64,000 nucleotides of DNA, taken from a virus. Position numbers and translations under genes: made by a program. Below, in pieces: positions 45,101-53,778 of this stretch. Position 1 is the stretch's first letter. Each line of letters begins with the position of its first letter. The stretch lies in IMG/VR virus record IMGVR_UViG_3300047476_000704, positions 62,001 to 126,000 of that record. One strand, 5' to 3'. The notes under the pieces are model-generated. The model was not told where the DNA came from. It saw only the letters and a list, made by a program, of their open reading frames with translations, and did no database searches.

Positions 45101-45203
45101 TTGATGAACCGGTTGCAAATACCAATTCACCTTTTTGTAATGAACCGGTAACCGAACTCAAGTTCTCTAAACTACCGCGTCTGTGTTTAATTATTTGTGC
45201 CAT
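42156..45203 (-). CDS. Long repetitive tail fibre
   Basis: 1015 residues. The N-terminus 'IIKHRRGSLENLSSVTGSLQ' is the anchoring type. Most of the rest is Ala/Ser/Thr-rich with repeats of 'TLSGSIATTNNTQTDNI' and 'AAAGAFASASAYSGS', predicting a long trimeric coiled or beta-helical shaft. A second 'SSLQNITASAVDIGTNTVLL' beta domain lies near 390-490, and a third near 890-960. The end reads SNTIDGGSF. No chaperone or receptor domain was recognised. A promoter copy lies 33 bases upstream. Confidence 0.8.
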   Translation of the reverse strand: MAQIIKHRRGSLENLSSVTGSLQKGELVFATGSSNLTLTNGTAIAFIVPESGSVVAANRFLRGAGNPNVFSASVYNGLLNGVPYYASGSSTLYLLGSDGNEAINLVGNIQPFSSSVDSRLDSLESSIGGGGTGIGSRVDALEASQSYFDGTYSGSVNTRLSASLATITANSASAASALDTLSGSIATTNNTQSDNISTATAAAAGAFASASAYSGSAATALNTLSSSIATTNNTQTDNITTATQAAAGAFASASAYSGSFFTTINTLSGSVYTQFSASTATTTALSASVASVTGNFSSSVATSFSASAASVTALSASIATTNNTQTDNITTATQAAAGAFASASAYSGSAATALNSYSGSAYSTFAKLTGDNIFTGTQTITGSLYVSANLIVQGESSLQNITASAVDIGTNTVLLNTDSPAIRFGGISVRDSGSAGGTGSLWWDSVNNHWLYEHPADSGAPYNSAILIAGPKNTGSLGQEVGLTAGYVPVATGDDHIGNSIISASSAFVNIAGDLYTTGLISSSTITGIGNVSAYSQSVGSRLDTIESSIGGGGSLGTRVANLETISGSYLAFTQSYYTDSASVATSFSASAATVTANSASAATSFSASIATITANSASSATSFSASIASQTALSASIAASGFAVSSSVASATATSISTLSGSIATTNNTQTDNITIATQAAAGAFASASAYSGSFYTTINTLSGSIATTNNTQTDNITIATQAAAGAFASASAYSGSFYTTINTLSGSIATTNNTQTDNITIATQAAAGAFASASAYSGSAATALNTLSGSIATTNNTQTDNITIATQAAAGAFASASAYSGSAATALNTLSSSVYTQFSASAAGETTLSASLAGRVVTLEGSGSIQAVGTKNNVTFNSLTTTNDVIVGGNLIVQGDTTSLNTGQLYVEDKLITLASGSTSSATSDGAGIEIAGASASLKYVHASTSFSSSVNIIAPAVTASLNVPGGSSTKRLAFRGLTDNIEFIAAPTTAGDIAQWNGTDFVMSNTIDGGSF
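42670..43225 (-). repeat. 129-base tandem repeat inside the long fibre gene
   Basis: About four near-identical units of 129 bases (43 codons) encoding SGSIATTNNTQTDNITIATQ plus an Ala-rich part. The marker GTAATGTTATCAGTTTG recurs on the + strand at this spacing. More diverged copies lie at about 44120-44690. Confidence 0.85.
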
Positions 45204-45236
45204 CTTTGTCTGTTATTCCCAAATTTATTAGTTGTA

Positions 45237-45245
45237 TATAAATAT
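45237..45245 (-). promoter_or_regulatory. Phage-type promoter core before the repeat fibre
   Basis: TGATATTTATATACAAC on the coding strand, 33 bases before ATG 45203. Confidence 0.55.
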
Positions 45246-45275
45246 CATAAAAACCTAATAATAATCATTTTATTT

Positions 45276-45548
45276 TTAGAACTCACCAGAGTCCATAACG
45301 GAAGTTGTAACCTCTAATTCGTAATCAGTTGCGTAAGTAGTGTTCAATGATGCGGTAAATGTTCCGTAATCGCCTGCTGCCATCAATTCAACTTGTGCCG
45401 ATGAGGAAATTATACCATCAGGTAGTACACCTACAACCGATGAACTTACAATTGATATTACCGATTGAGAAAAATCCGAACCGATTTCAGCTGCTGCTTC
45501 TAATGAAGAACCACTTTCTATTTGTTTTAATGCTATAAATGTTGCCAT
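45276..45548 (-). CDS. Small fibre-associated protein
   Basis: 90 residues. The sequence is beta-rich and Ser-rich ('SDFSQSVISIVSSSVVGVLP'), ending TTSVMDSGEF, similar to the C-termini at 41461 and 42156. It lies two bases downstream of the LamG-like gene and before the repeat fibre. It resembles a truncated fibre tail or a small fibre cap; no family was recognised. Confidence 0.6.
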   Translation of the reverse strand: MATFIALKQIESGSSLEAAAEIGSDFSQSVISIVSSSVVGVLPDGIISSSAQVELMAAGDYGTFTASLNTTYATDYELEVTTSVMDSGEF

Positions 45549-45550
45549 AG

Positions 45551-46279
45551 TTATATTCCGTAAGTTGATTTTATTGCGTTGTAGTTTTGTGTTATTTCTG
45601 CGCCTGATAATGCTTTATTATATAATCTCATTTGATAAAATACAGGATAGTTTGCTGAATTTGAGTTATTCAGTTTATCAGTTGCACCCGTTCCTGCATT
45701 AGTATGTCTTGCACCAAATAAAAATTCAGATGTAGCATAAGTACTAGGATTATTAAGTGTAGCAGTTGTACCTAATTGACTTCCATTTAAATATAAACTT
45801 TTACTTGTCCCATTTATAACAAATATCCAATGTCTAATAGCATTACTTGCAGTTATAGTTGCAGCAGTAGTATTTGCAGTTGGTGAACCCCATGTTATTG
45901 TAGTTGCATTTGGCATATAAGCAAAATAACCTCTACTAAAACTGTAAGCTTCATTACCCCAAATTGTTGCCCAATGTGATGTTGGATTAAATGATGCTAC
46001 AATTTCAATAGTAGATGTTGTACTTGCTACATTATATGGAACGCTGATATAATCAGTTCCCGTATATGCAGCATTGTTTAATCTTATACCACCCCCATTG
46101 TTTGATACATAAGTTGGAGTTCCTTGTAATGTAGCATTGTATCCATTTCCACTCACATCAGTCCAAGTTGTTCCAGATGATGGTGCAGTTTGTAAATTAA
46201 AAACCAATCCGCTAGTAACAAATGGAGATGATACTACATTTCTTGTTACCGTATATCCATTATCAAATATCAATGCCAT
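45551..46279 (-). CDS. LamG-like (concanavalin-fold) virion protein
   Basis: 242 residues. 'TSGLVFNLQTAPSSGTTWTD', 'VSGNGYNATLQGTPTYVSNN' and 'HWIFVINGTSKSLYLNGSQL' are characteristic of the LamG-like jelly roll (Laminin_G_3), as is the final 'FYQMRLYNKALSGAEITQNY'. Such domains bind glycans and are common in phage tail proteins. There is no signal peptide. The gene is next to a fibrinogen-like gene, so the two may form alternative or combined host-recognition modules. Confidence 0.8.
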   Translation of the reverse strand: MALIFDNGYTVTRNVVSSPFVTSGLVFNLQTAPSSGTTWTDVSGNGYNATLQGTPTYVSNNGGGIRLNNAAYTGTDYISVPYNVASTTSTIEIVASFNPTSHWATIWGNEAYSFSRGYFAYMPNATTITWGSPTANTTAATITASNAIRHWIFVINGTSKSLYLNGSQLGTTATLNNPSTYATSEFLFGARHTNAGTGATDKLNNSNSANYPVFYQMRLYNKALSGAEITQNYNAIKSTYGI

Positions 46280-46283
46280 AATG

Positions 46284-47063
46284 TTATTTTATATAAACTG
46301 CTAATGTATTAAAGTTTGTTGTAATTGCATTTTGAATTGTTGTTACATTTGCCAAACCATATACAGTATTATTTAATCTGTTTGTCCAACCTCCCGTTCC
46401 TAATGCATTTCCACTTCGACCATAAGGTGCATCAGGATATACATTTGTAGGTCCTGCTACTGTCCACCAGTTTGCCGCATCATACAACCAATCACAAGGT
46501 GCCGCTACATTATATGATGATGCAGTCATAAAAGTATAACCCTTTATAGCAGACCAACTACCAGTTAGTGGAGCCGATAGTTTTAATGTATAAGTACCAC
46601 TACCCGTTGCTAAATCCAATGCGTTTGGATTTGAATAAACAACCGAATGTGCTATACTACAACTTGCCAAATGTGGTTGAACCGATGCGGTTGATGCCAT
46701 TCTCATTACTCTACTACATTGTGCACTACCAGTTGCACTATACCATAATTTTTCAGTATCAGCTATGTGTTTATTAAATGAACCAACACTACCACTAAAC
46801 ATATTTGGATACGGATAACCAACAAATGAAGCATTTGAACCAGATGGATTATATGCTACTAACATCCAACCCCCACCATTATCGGTTTGATTACAATAAA
46901 CTTGCATAGAACTTGTCATCATTCCCGTTTGAATGTAATACCAACCATTTGTAGTTTGCCCATTATTATACAATTGAACTGCCGATGTGGCGGGATTATC
47001 TATTGTACCCAATGTAGTTGTTCTACGAAGTATGTTTACTCCACCTGTAAATGTAATACTCAT
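46284..47063 (-). CDS. Fibrinogen-like domain virion protein
   Basis: 259 residues. After a short N-terminus, 'NGWYYIQTGMMTSSMQVYCN' and 'QTDNGGGWMLVAYNP' match the fibrinogen C-terminal/intelectin pattern (G.Y.i......vyCd....GGGW.lv), with GGGW at 63-66. Several further Cys, Trp and Asp residues ('CDWLYDAANWWTV') lie in the expected C-terminal binding region. The family binds carbohydrates, often through calcium. This is probably a host-surface lectin on the fibre. It follows the C1q-tipped collagen fibre. Confidence 0.75.
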   Translation of the reverse strand: MSITFTGGVNILRRTTTLGTIDNPATSAVQLYNNGQTTNGWYYIQTGMMTSSMQVYCNQTDNGGGWMLVAYNPSGSNASFVGYPYPNMFSGSVGSFNKHIADTEKLWYSATGSAQCSRVMRMASTASVQPHLASCSIAHSVVYSNPNALDLATGSGTYTLKLSAPLTGSWSAIKGYTFMTASSYNVAAPCDWLYDAANWWTVAGPTNVYPDAPYGRSGNALGTGGWTNRLNNTVYGLANVTTIQNAITTNFNTLAVYIK

Positions 47064-47070
47064 AACCTTA

Positions 47071-49968
47071 TTATCCTATATATGCTACCGAAAAATTATC
47101 GTTTGAATCAAATGAAATTTCACCCGTTGCTACTACCATTTTAAGTGTATCACCCACTGCTAATTTGGAAATAGTAGAACCACCCGTATGATTCATAGTA
47201 GTATTTGTACCAAATTCAATCATTACCTGTGGAGTTCCAGTAGTTCCAGTTGTATTATTTTTATATACAATAAGTTGAGATATTGTACCCAAACTATTTG
47301 AGTTTGTTCTACAAACCAAATTAACTTGATATAACCCAGCAATTGGTGCAGTAAAGGTACCTGTTGAATTATCCCAACCACTACCTTGTTGATAATCTAC
47401 ATTTAGATAACTACCCGTTAATGGTGTTACTGCTACTTTTGCTCCACCAGCACCAGTTACCCTAAATGCAGGTCTATTTGGCATTGTGATTGAACCACTT
47501 GCTATACTCAATGAACCTGTTACAAATGTTGAACCAGTTATCAATAATGAACCAGTTATTTGCTGTGAACCACTTAATATAATTGTACTACCACTTGTCA
47601 ATATCAATGATGAGCTTGTTGCTATGATTGATGAATCACTAACAAATGTAGAACTTACAGTCAATGAACCAGTTATACCAACTGAACCACTATATTGAGA
47701 TAAACTAAAAGTTGTACCTTGTACACCCTGTGTACCTTGTACTCCTTGTGTACCTTGGTTTCCTTGTGGGCCTTGATTACCCTGCGGGCCTTGATTACCC
47801 TGCGCTCCACTACCGGTTGCCCCTTGGTTACCTTGCGGGCCTTGATTACCTTGTGTACCATTAGAACCATTAGAACCTTGATTACCTTGAGGTCCTTGAA
47901 CACCTTGTGTACCTTGGTTTCCTTGAGGCCCTTGCGAACCTTGTGTTCCTTGTGAACCTGCTGAACCTGATATATTTCGTATTCTAGTATCTAATGATGA
48001 ACTGAATGATGTTAGTGAACCAGTTAGTTCTGTGAAGTTTGTAGAACCAGATAAAATTAGTGAACCAGTTATTTCTAATGTACCACCATTTTTAATATAC
48101 AAATTACTACCACTTGTCAATGTAAATGATGAAGTGTTTGTTAGTAATGCAGAATCACTAATTCCAATTGAACTTACAGTTAATGAACCAGTAATACCAA
48201 CCGAACCGCTGTATTGCGAAATATTAAATGTTGTACCTTGTGTACCCTGATTTCCTTGCGGTCCTTGATTACCCTGTGGTCCTTGGTTTCCTTGCGTACC
48301 ATTTGTACCATTAGCTCCTTGATTACCTTGCGTACCTTGTGGTCCTTGACTTCCCTGTGGGCCCTGTGAACCACCTGAACCAGATATATTTCGGATTCTA
48401 TTATCTAATGATGCGCTAAATGATTGTAATGAACCAGTTATTTCAGTAAAATTAGCAGAACCAGATACTACCAATGAACCAGTCATAATTTGATTACCAT
48501 CAAAAATATTACTACCTTTTGTAGCTAAATTTGGTGCACCATATACATTACCTGGTACAGTCAAATCACCATTGTTATCAAATTCCCAAGCATAATCACC
48601 ATCTCCGGCATCGGTAGTCAATACAATACTATCGTTGATACCAACTACAATATTTATATTATCACCAGATGCACCAGTTATTTGGTTTATTAACCCGTCG
48701 TGGCTAAACACAACACCACCTACTGATGTGTAAAAATTACCATCATTACCAAATCTATAATTAGAATTGTTTGATGTAACTCTAATATCACCAGATGAAG
48801 ATATATGAATATCATCATCATTTTGATATATTTGAGTTCCGTTATTGAAAATTACACTTCCACTCACATATTGTGAACCACTAAATTGATTTGAACCAGT
48901 AGTTGCTAAATTAGCTATTGATGGTATTGAATTTATTATATTTGTTAAATTGTCTGTAATAGTATAACCCGTTGAATTATTAACCACATTAGTATCACCA
49001 ATAACTCCTGCTAAATATCCATCAGTAATTATACCATTTCCCGCATTAGCAGAACGAAGATAAACATCACCATCTGCATCAAAAACAATATCACCAGAAG
49101 TTGCTACTAATGTTATATCCGAATTTGTAATTGTATCAGTTGTAAAAGTAAAATCCGCAACATCAGCTGCTGTACCACTTGCACCCTGATTACCTTGTGG
49201 TCCTTGACTACCTTGTACACCAGCAGCTCCCGATGTTCCTGATGTACCATTTCCACCTGCAGCACCATCTAAATTAGTTGTCCAATTTGTAAATGAACCT
49301 AATGCATTTATATTCGTAACATTTAATACCAATACACCAGTATTACTATCATAAGATACAACATCACCATGAAAATGTTCTGTTAATGAATGCGCTACAA
49401 TAATGTGTTGAGCTACTGTATATGATAAACCAGCCGATGTTGTTAGTGTTTTATTTACACCCGTATTTAAGGTTGATAAATCAATAGTATCTGTCGATGT
49501 TCCAATATAGATACCACTTTCACCCGATGTACCAGATGTACCAGTAGTTCCAGATGTTCCATTTGCACCTTGATTGCCTTGAGGTCCTTGTACCCCACTA
49601 CTACCAGCAGTTCCATTTATACCTTGAGGTCCAATTGGTCCTTGATTGCCTTGCGGGCCCGTTGCTCCACTTGTCCCACTTGTACCAGATGTTCCCGTTG
49701 AAACTGATGATGAAATTTCGTTTATTCTACTATGGAACGATGCAGAATTTGTATTAAATATTGTGGTAGCTAATTTAGTATCAAGTGAATTACTCAATGC
49801 AGTTGTTACTAAATCCGTTGCAAATGTAGTATCTAGCGAAGATGTTAATTGGTTTATTGAAATTTTATAAGTTGTACTACCAGATATACCAACCACAAAA
49901 GTTGTATCTAATGTAGCAGGACTTAATGCAGGTAATTCCGATATTTTTTTTGTTGGTGTAAATCTCAT
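47071..49968 (-). CDS. Collagen-like fibre with C1q-like C-terminal domain
   Basis: 965 residues. The N-terminal 'MRFTPTKKISELPALSPATL' is a known type of phage fibre start. Collagen-like segments (about 100-150, 245-265, 525-560 and 685-750) separate beta domains, two of which are near duplicates ('QYSGSVGITGSLTVSSIGIS' and its relative). The last about 135 residues resemble C1q: 'FRVTGAGGAKVAVTPLTGSY', then 'GTFTAPIAGLYQVNLVC' and 'AVGDTLKMVVATGEISF'. A C1q trimer would act as both trimerisation and receptor-binding tip, so no S74 domain is needed. Confidence 0.8.
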   Translation of the reverse strand: MRFTPTKKISELPALSPATLDTTFVVGISGSTTYKISINQLTSSLDTTFATDLVTTALSNSLDTKLATTIFNTNSASFHSRINEISSSVSTGTSGTSGTSGATGPQGNQGPIGPQGINGTAGSSGVQGPQGNQGANGTSGTTGTSGTSGESGIYIGTSTDTIDLSTLNTGVNKTLTTSAGLSYTVAQHIIVAHSLTEHFHGDVVSYDSNTGVLVLNVTNINALGSFTNWTTNLDGAAGGNGTSGTSGAAGVQGSQGPQGNQGASGTAADVADFTFTTDTITNSDITLVATSGDIVFDADGDVYLRSANAGNGIITDGYLAGVIGDTNVVNNSTGYTITDNLTNIINSIPSIANLATTGSNQFSGSQYVSGSVIFNNGTQIYQNDDDIHISSSGDIRVTSNNSNYRFGNDGNFYTSVGGVVFSHDGLINQITGASGDNINIVVGINDSIVLTTDAGDGDYAWEFDNNGDLTVPGNVYGAPNLATKGSNIFDGNQIMTGSLVVSGSANFTEITGSLQSFSASLDNRIRNISGSGGSQGPQGSQGPQGTQGNQGANGTNGTQGNQGPQGNQGPQGNQGTQGTTFNISQYSGSVGITGSLTVSSIGISDSALLTNTSSFTLTSGSNLYIKNGGTLEITGSLILSGSTNFTELTGSLTSFSSSLDTRIRNISGSAGSQGTQGSQGPQGNQGTQGVQGPQGNQGSNGSNGTQGNQGPQGNQGATGSGAQGNQGPQGNQGPQGNQGTQGVQGTQGVQGTTFSLSQYSGSVGITGSLTVSSTFVSDSSIIATSSSLILTSGSTIILSGSQQITGSLLITGSTFVTGSLSIASGSITMPNRPAFRVTGAGGAKVAVTPLTGSYLNVDYQQGSGWDNSTGTFTAPIAGLYQVNLVCRTNSNSLGTISQLIVYKNNTTGTTGTPQVMIEFGTNTTMNHTGGSTISKLAVGDTLKMVVATGEISFDSNDNFSVAYIG

Positions 49969-49969
49969 C

Positions 49970-50671
49970 TTATATTACTAATCCTAAATCGTTTTCAGTA
50001 TCTATTATATTTGTATTTAATTCAGTTACAAGGAATATATCATTAAATGCACCACAAATTAAAAAGTTATCTTTCACTAACCCATTTATTAATGAAAATT
50101 TTTCCATTGTAACAACCATATTTGATTTATCATTAAATGAAACTTTATAATCAGTTACATCCAATCGCATTCCACTTACATAAATATCAAAATCTTTTGA
50201 TGTCAAACTATCATATCCTTGCATTGGTGCTTTTGTTGTTATAGTTGCAACATAATAAGTATCATATTCAACTAACAAATCCGGATGTAGTTTAGTATCA
50301 CTTGCTATAAAATCAAACATATCCAATTTATAATCCAATATTTTATCCAAATAATTTGGTTGTACATTTGGTATCGGATTACTTTTTGCTTTTGATGGAG
50401 TTGGTAATGGTTTATCTGCTAATACAGAACCAGTCTCATCGTTCAACACCATATTTACAAACATAGTTGTTTTATCTAATTCTTCATTTTTTATTAGATT
50501 TAATATTGGTGCCGCTCCAATCACTTTTGTTTTTGATGGAATTGGTTCGGGTCTTTCTGCCAATGTAGAACCAGTTTCATCATTTAGAACCATATTACGC
50601 ATTTTATCAAGCATATCACTATATTGATTTGCTTTTAGATTTTTTGCTAATATATTTGGTCTGTGTTTCAT
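49970..50671 (-). CDS. Virion-like protein with internal duplication
   Basis: 233 residues from ATG 50671, which overlaps the previous TGA. A TTG one codon upstream is not needed. Two copies of 'NMVLNDETGS.LA..P.P.P' occur at about 25-45 and 70-90. The C-terminal 100 residues form a beta domain ('DTYYVATITTKAPMQGYDSL', 'GLVKDNFLICGAFNDIFLV'). The gene lies between the neck/tail-completion cluster and the fibre locus, so it may connect fibres to the baseplate or tail. No family was recognised. Confidence 0.6.
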   Translation of the reverse strand: MKHRPNILAKNLKANQYSDMLDKMRNMVLNDETGSTLAERPEPIPSKTKVIGAAPILNLIKNEELDKTTMFVNMVLNDETGSVLADKPLPTPSKAKSNPIPNVQPNYLDKILDYKLDMFDFIASDTKLHPDLLVEYDTYYVATITTKAPMQGYDSLTSKDFDIYVSGMRLDVTDYKVSFNDKSNMVVTMEKFSLINGLVKDNFLICGAFNDIFLVTELNTNIIDTENDLGLVI

Positions 50672-51000
50672 CAATGTGGTATGTGCTTAAACATTCCAGT
50701 TACTCTTATATCATCTGTCCCATCTATTGTAAATGGAAAATTTGCTCTAATAAATTTTAACAATACTGAATTACCTCTATGATTTTCCAAAATGTAATCA
50801 TTTGGCAATACAGATTGTCCGTTTATATCTACTCTACTCTTTTCAACTACATTTGTAAGAGTTCCTCTTAAACTATCATCAACCAAAATATACCCATCTA
50901 TTATGAATATAATATAAGTTTCATCACTTAAATCGTGAACATCTACTCTATGTGTGCTAGTAGTTACAAAAGGTTTTACTAACTTTTGAAAATTACTCAT
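50671..51000 (-). CDS. Hypothetical structural protein
   Basis: 109 residues, probably beta-rich ('ETYIIFIIDGYILVDDSLRG', 'DIRVTGMFKHIPH'). The ATG is one base past the tail-completion gene's region, and the stop overlaps the next start (TGATG). No membrane segment or known motif is visible. Position suggests a tail or fibre connector. Confidence 0.6.
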   Translation of the reverse strand: MSNFQKLVKPFVTTSTHRVDVHDLSDETYIIFIIDGYILVDDSLRGTLTNVVEKSRVDINGQSVLPNDYILENHRGNSVLLKFIRANFPFTIDGTDDIRVTGMFKHIPH

Positions 51001-51001
51001 A

Positions 51002-52093
51002 TTAAGCTATTATTTTACCAACAATAGTAACCTCATCGGTTATAGGGTTTAATCCGTATCCCAATTGTCCACCATCAAATGTAACTACATAGTTATTACC
51101 AGTTTGTACACCACTCCAAATAGTTGGTGCTATTTTAACACCATTTATATAAACTTTAACACCATCGGTTGCTGATAATGATAGTTCTTCCGGTGGAGTT
51201 ACTAATCTTGTGTTTGTAAATGATACTACATAAGTATCAGTTATTGTTCCAATCTTACTAGCATACAAATTGATATAATCAAATAGTAATTTATTATCGT
51301 TGTAATCACTCATCGTAATTCCGGCAGTTAATGCATCTCCAACCGATTTGTTTATATCAGTTTCTAATGTAGTAACAATTGCTCTTGTAGATATTGATTT
51401 TTTAATTGTACTTTCGTTATTTGCAGACTCCGGTAAAAGATATGCGTAAGTTGTTAGTGAAAAATTACTACGAACCAATCTTTCTTGATTATCTGTAATT
51501 TCGGTTAAACCCTCAAACCCATCTATTGTGGTTCTAAACTTAAACCCATCACGCTCTCCCCAATACTCTTGACTAGCCCATTGGAATTGCTCAACTATAC
51601 TATTCATATGTTCTGTATAGTTTGTCCAAATCATAATATCGTATGTAACATTTACATAATCTGGCATCGTTATATCAATGATTTCTTTTCTAGGTTTGAA
51701 ATTATTTAACAAAGAAAATTTATCATATCTATTTTTGTTAGAATATCCAACATAAGATTGGTAATGTAATTGACGATTCGGCATTGCCATCGTTTCATTT
51801 GCAGTTTGACCAGTGCGTTTGAACATAACCAATGGTAATTGTATCTTACCCCTTTGGTCACGATATACACCATCTATTTGTGCTGATTTCCATCTTTCTG
51901 CGTTTCCATATATTATAGGAACTGTTATTTCTTTACCATCCAATTTTAATTTTGGAACAATAACATCTCTCATATACGAAAATATTGCCTCATCCACATC
52001 GTATATACTAATACCACGTTTATAGGTAATACCTTCTCTCGGCATTTGTTCTGCACGATTGATTGGTTTGCGTAGTGGATTATTTGTTGCCAT
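51002..52093 (-). CDS. gp15-like tail sheath stabiliser/tail completion protein
   Basis: 363 residues. 'EITVPIIYGNAERWKSAQID', 'IQLPLVMFKRTG', 'VNVTYDIMIWTNYTEHMNSI' and 'VEQFQWASQEYWG' match the order of features in T4 gp15 (vPI.Yas.e.......lP.i.....y.l.i.TrYeddm.qIvEQ). T4 gp15 is 272 residues; the extra part is a C-terminal beta domain (about 240-363). The protein caps the tail and helps join it to the head. It follows the neck genes gp13- and gp14-like. Confidence 0.75.
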   Translation of the reverse strand: MATNNPLRKPINRAEQMPREGITYKRGISIYDVDEAIFSYMRDVIVPKLKLDGKEITVPIIYGNAERWKSAQIDGVYRDQRGKIQLPLVMFKRTGQTANETMAMPNRQLHYQSYVGYSNKNRYDKFSLLNNFKPRKEIIDITMPDYVNVTYDIMIWTNYTEHMNSIVEQFQWASQEYWGERDGFKFRTTIDGFEGLTEITDNQERLVRSNFSLTTYAYLLPESANNESTIKKSISTRAIVTTLETDINKSVGDALTAGITMSDYNDNKLLFDYINLYASKIGTITDTYVVSFTNTRLVTPPEELSLSATDGVKVYINGVKIAPTIWSGVQTGNNYVVTFDGGQLGYGLNPITDEVTIVGKIIA

Positions 52094-52094
52094 A

Positions 52095-52550
52095 TTATTC
52101 TACTCTTGGTTTAATGTTCAATTGAGATAAACGAGTCAAACGTGTTGTACATTCAATACCAAAATTATTTTCCGATTGCATACCTACCAATTGTGTTTGG
52201 TTGGTATTTGTAATTTCATAAAAACTATCATTGAAATAAAAGAAATCACCAATTTCTGGATAAATATCTTTTACAATACAAGTATCTTGATTTACTCTTA
52301 CTACTACTTCTTGCTCCGTATCTTGTCCAAAACCATCATATTGTTGTGTTTCATCACCATATTGTAAAACCGCAAATACGGATACTCCATCATAGTATGA
52401 TTTATCCAACGATTCACCATATAGATTTACCTTTGTTTCACCCACTATCAGTTTATAAAAGAACACTTGTGTTTGGATTACCGAATCCACAAGCTCTCTA
52501 CTTATATTTTGAAAAAAATTGTAATCTCTTGTACCTATAAAACGTGGCAT
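52095..52550 (-). CDS. gp14-like neck protein
   Basis: 151 residues. 'ELVDSVIQTQVFFYKLIVGE' and 'TKVNLYGESLDKSYY', then 'IYPEIGDFFYFNDSFYEITN', fit neck proteins of T4-like marine phages (NlYGES..K.y, PEvGD...wn..yYEi). T4 gp14 is longer (256), so this may be a minimal version. It sits between the gp13- and gp15-like genes, the expected position. Confidence 0.65.
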   Translation of the reverse strand: MPRFIGTRDYNFFQNISRELVDSVIQTQVFFYKLIVGETKVNLYGESLDKSYYDGVSVFAVLQYGDETQQYDGFGQDTEQEVVVRVNQDTCIVKDIYPEIGDFFYFNDSFYEITNTNQTQLVGMQSENNFGIECTTRLTRLSQLNIKPRVE

Positions 52551-52554
52551 ACTA

Positions 52555-53721
52555 TTATCCTATATAAAATGGCATTGGTATTTTGTTCAACATCTTTTGT
52601 ACATTATCAGCCTCTTGCATTCTGTATTCCATTTGCTTTGGTCTACTCAACTCTTCCAAATTTTGACGAAGTTGTTCGTACAATCTATCTTTATCGTTTT
52701 GTGCTTCTGCTCTTAATGCTGCACCATCTAGCGAAACCTCACCTTCTGGGATTGGAATGGTTGCATATTTCTCTCTAATAGCACCTAATAGTTCCTTTGC
52801 TAATGCTAATGTATATTTCCAAATCCATTGCTTACCAACAGAATTGATTGTTCTATATGGAATAAAATCGTAATTTACATTTGAGTAAGATGATACTGCG
52901 CCTGGTTTCTTTTGAATTGCATTTTCATCTCTATCTTCAACCACAATATAATCAAACCAAATATTAGCAGGAGTTTTATCGGTAGGAACTGGAAATATGT
53001 GTAATTGATTGTTTACTATATTGAATGAATATGCACTTCTACGAACCTGGTCATTAAACTCAATTGCTTGAATACGAAGTAAATCTTCATAAATGGGCAT
53101 CATTACAAATTGTGCTGCTGGGGAGAATGAACTAAATCCAAACTCGTCCATAAGGTTTAGAGTACCTTTCGCAGAAACTGCGTATGGGTCAAAGAAACGA
53201 GAGATTGCAGGTGTGTTTTCATAATACACCTTTTTTATTTCAATTCGTTTACCACTTTCACTTACCTCTGCCCATAGGTGATTCAAATCGTATTTACCTA
53301 CACCAATCGTAGTTGCAAATGAACCTGATTTTTGTGATGTATAACCACCAACTTCTGCTTCTTGCCCATAAGAGTTTGCAATTTTAATTAAAGAACCCAT
53401 ATTAGTTCCCTCTACATATGTGTTTGTAAAGTTAGAACCAGTGGATTGCCCCATCAAATTAGATAGGTTATTACGGATATTAAATTGATTTACTTGTGCA
53501 GAGTATTCACTAATTGCTTCCTCAAAACAAGCGTAAATGTTTTCCGGTAATAGTTCAATATTTTGTATTGGGTAACCCAATCTTTTTGCAACCCAATCAC
53601 CTACGCGAGGTCCATCGGCTTGAAAGTTTATATCATCATCGTAAATACCAAAAGGTGTTGAACCAGAGATTGCAGAACCACTCCCAGGCCAATTTATATT
53701 AGTTACTAAATCTGCTGCCAT
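52555..53721 (-). CDS. gp13-like neck protein
   Basis: 388 residues. 'TPFGIYDDDINFQADGPRVG' and 'GYPIQNIELLPENIYACFEE' lead to 'AISEYSAQVNQF'. These features, followed by a beta-rich middle and a helical C-terminus ('LYEQLRQNLEELSRPKQMEY'), are seen in neck/connector proteins of T4-like marine phages. It heads the neck operon with a promoter copy 21 bases upstream. The next genes are gp14- and gp15-like, supporting the call. Confidence 0.7.
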   Translation of the reverse strand: MAADLVTNINWPGSGSAISGSTPFGIYDDDINFQADGPRVGDWVAKRLGYPIQNIELLPENIYACFEEAISEYSAQVNQFNIRNNLSNLMGQSTGSNFTNTYVEGTNMGSLIKIANSYGQEAEVGGYTSQKSGSFATTIGVGKYDLNHLWAEVSESGKRIEIKKVYYENTPAISRFFDPYAVSAKGTLNLMDEFGFSSFSPAAQFVMMPIYEDLLRIQAIEFNDQVRRSAYSFNIVNNQLHIFPVPTDKTPANIWFDYIVVEDRDENAIQKKPGAVSSYSNVNYDFIPYRTINSVGKQWIWKYTLALAKELLGAIREKYATIPIPEGEVSLDGAALRAEAQNDKDRLYEQLRQNLEELSRPKQMEYRMQEADNVQKMLNKIPMPFYIG

Positions 53722-53742
53722 AATTTGCTGTTATATACCTAA

Positions 53743-53751
53743 TATAAATAT
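53743..53751 (-). promoter_or_regulatory. Phage-type promoter core before neck operon
   Basis: CTTATATTTATATTAGG on the coding strand, 21 bases before ATG 53721. Confidence 0.6.
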
Positions 53752-53778
53752 AAGATTTACAAATTAGGATATAAACAA

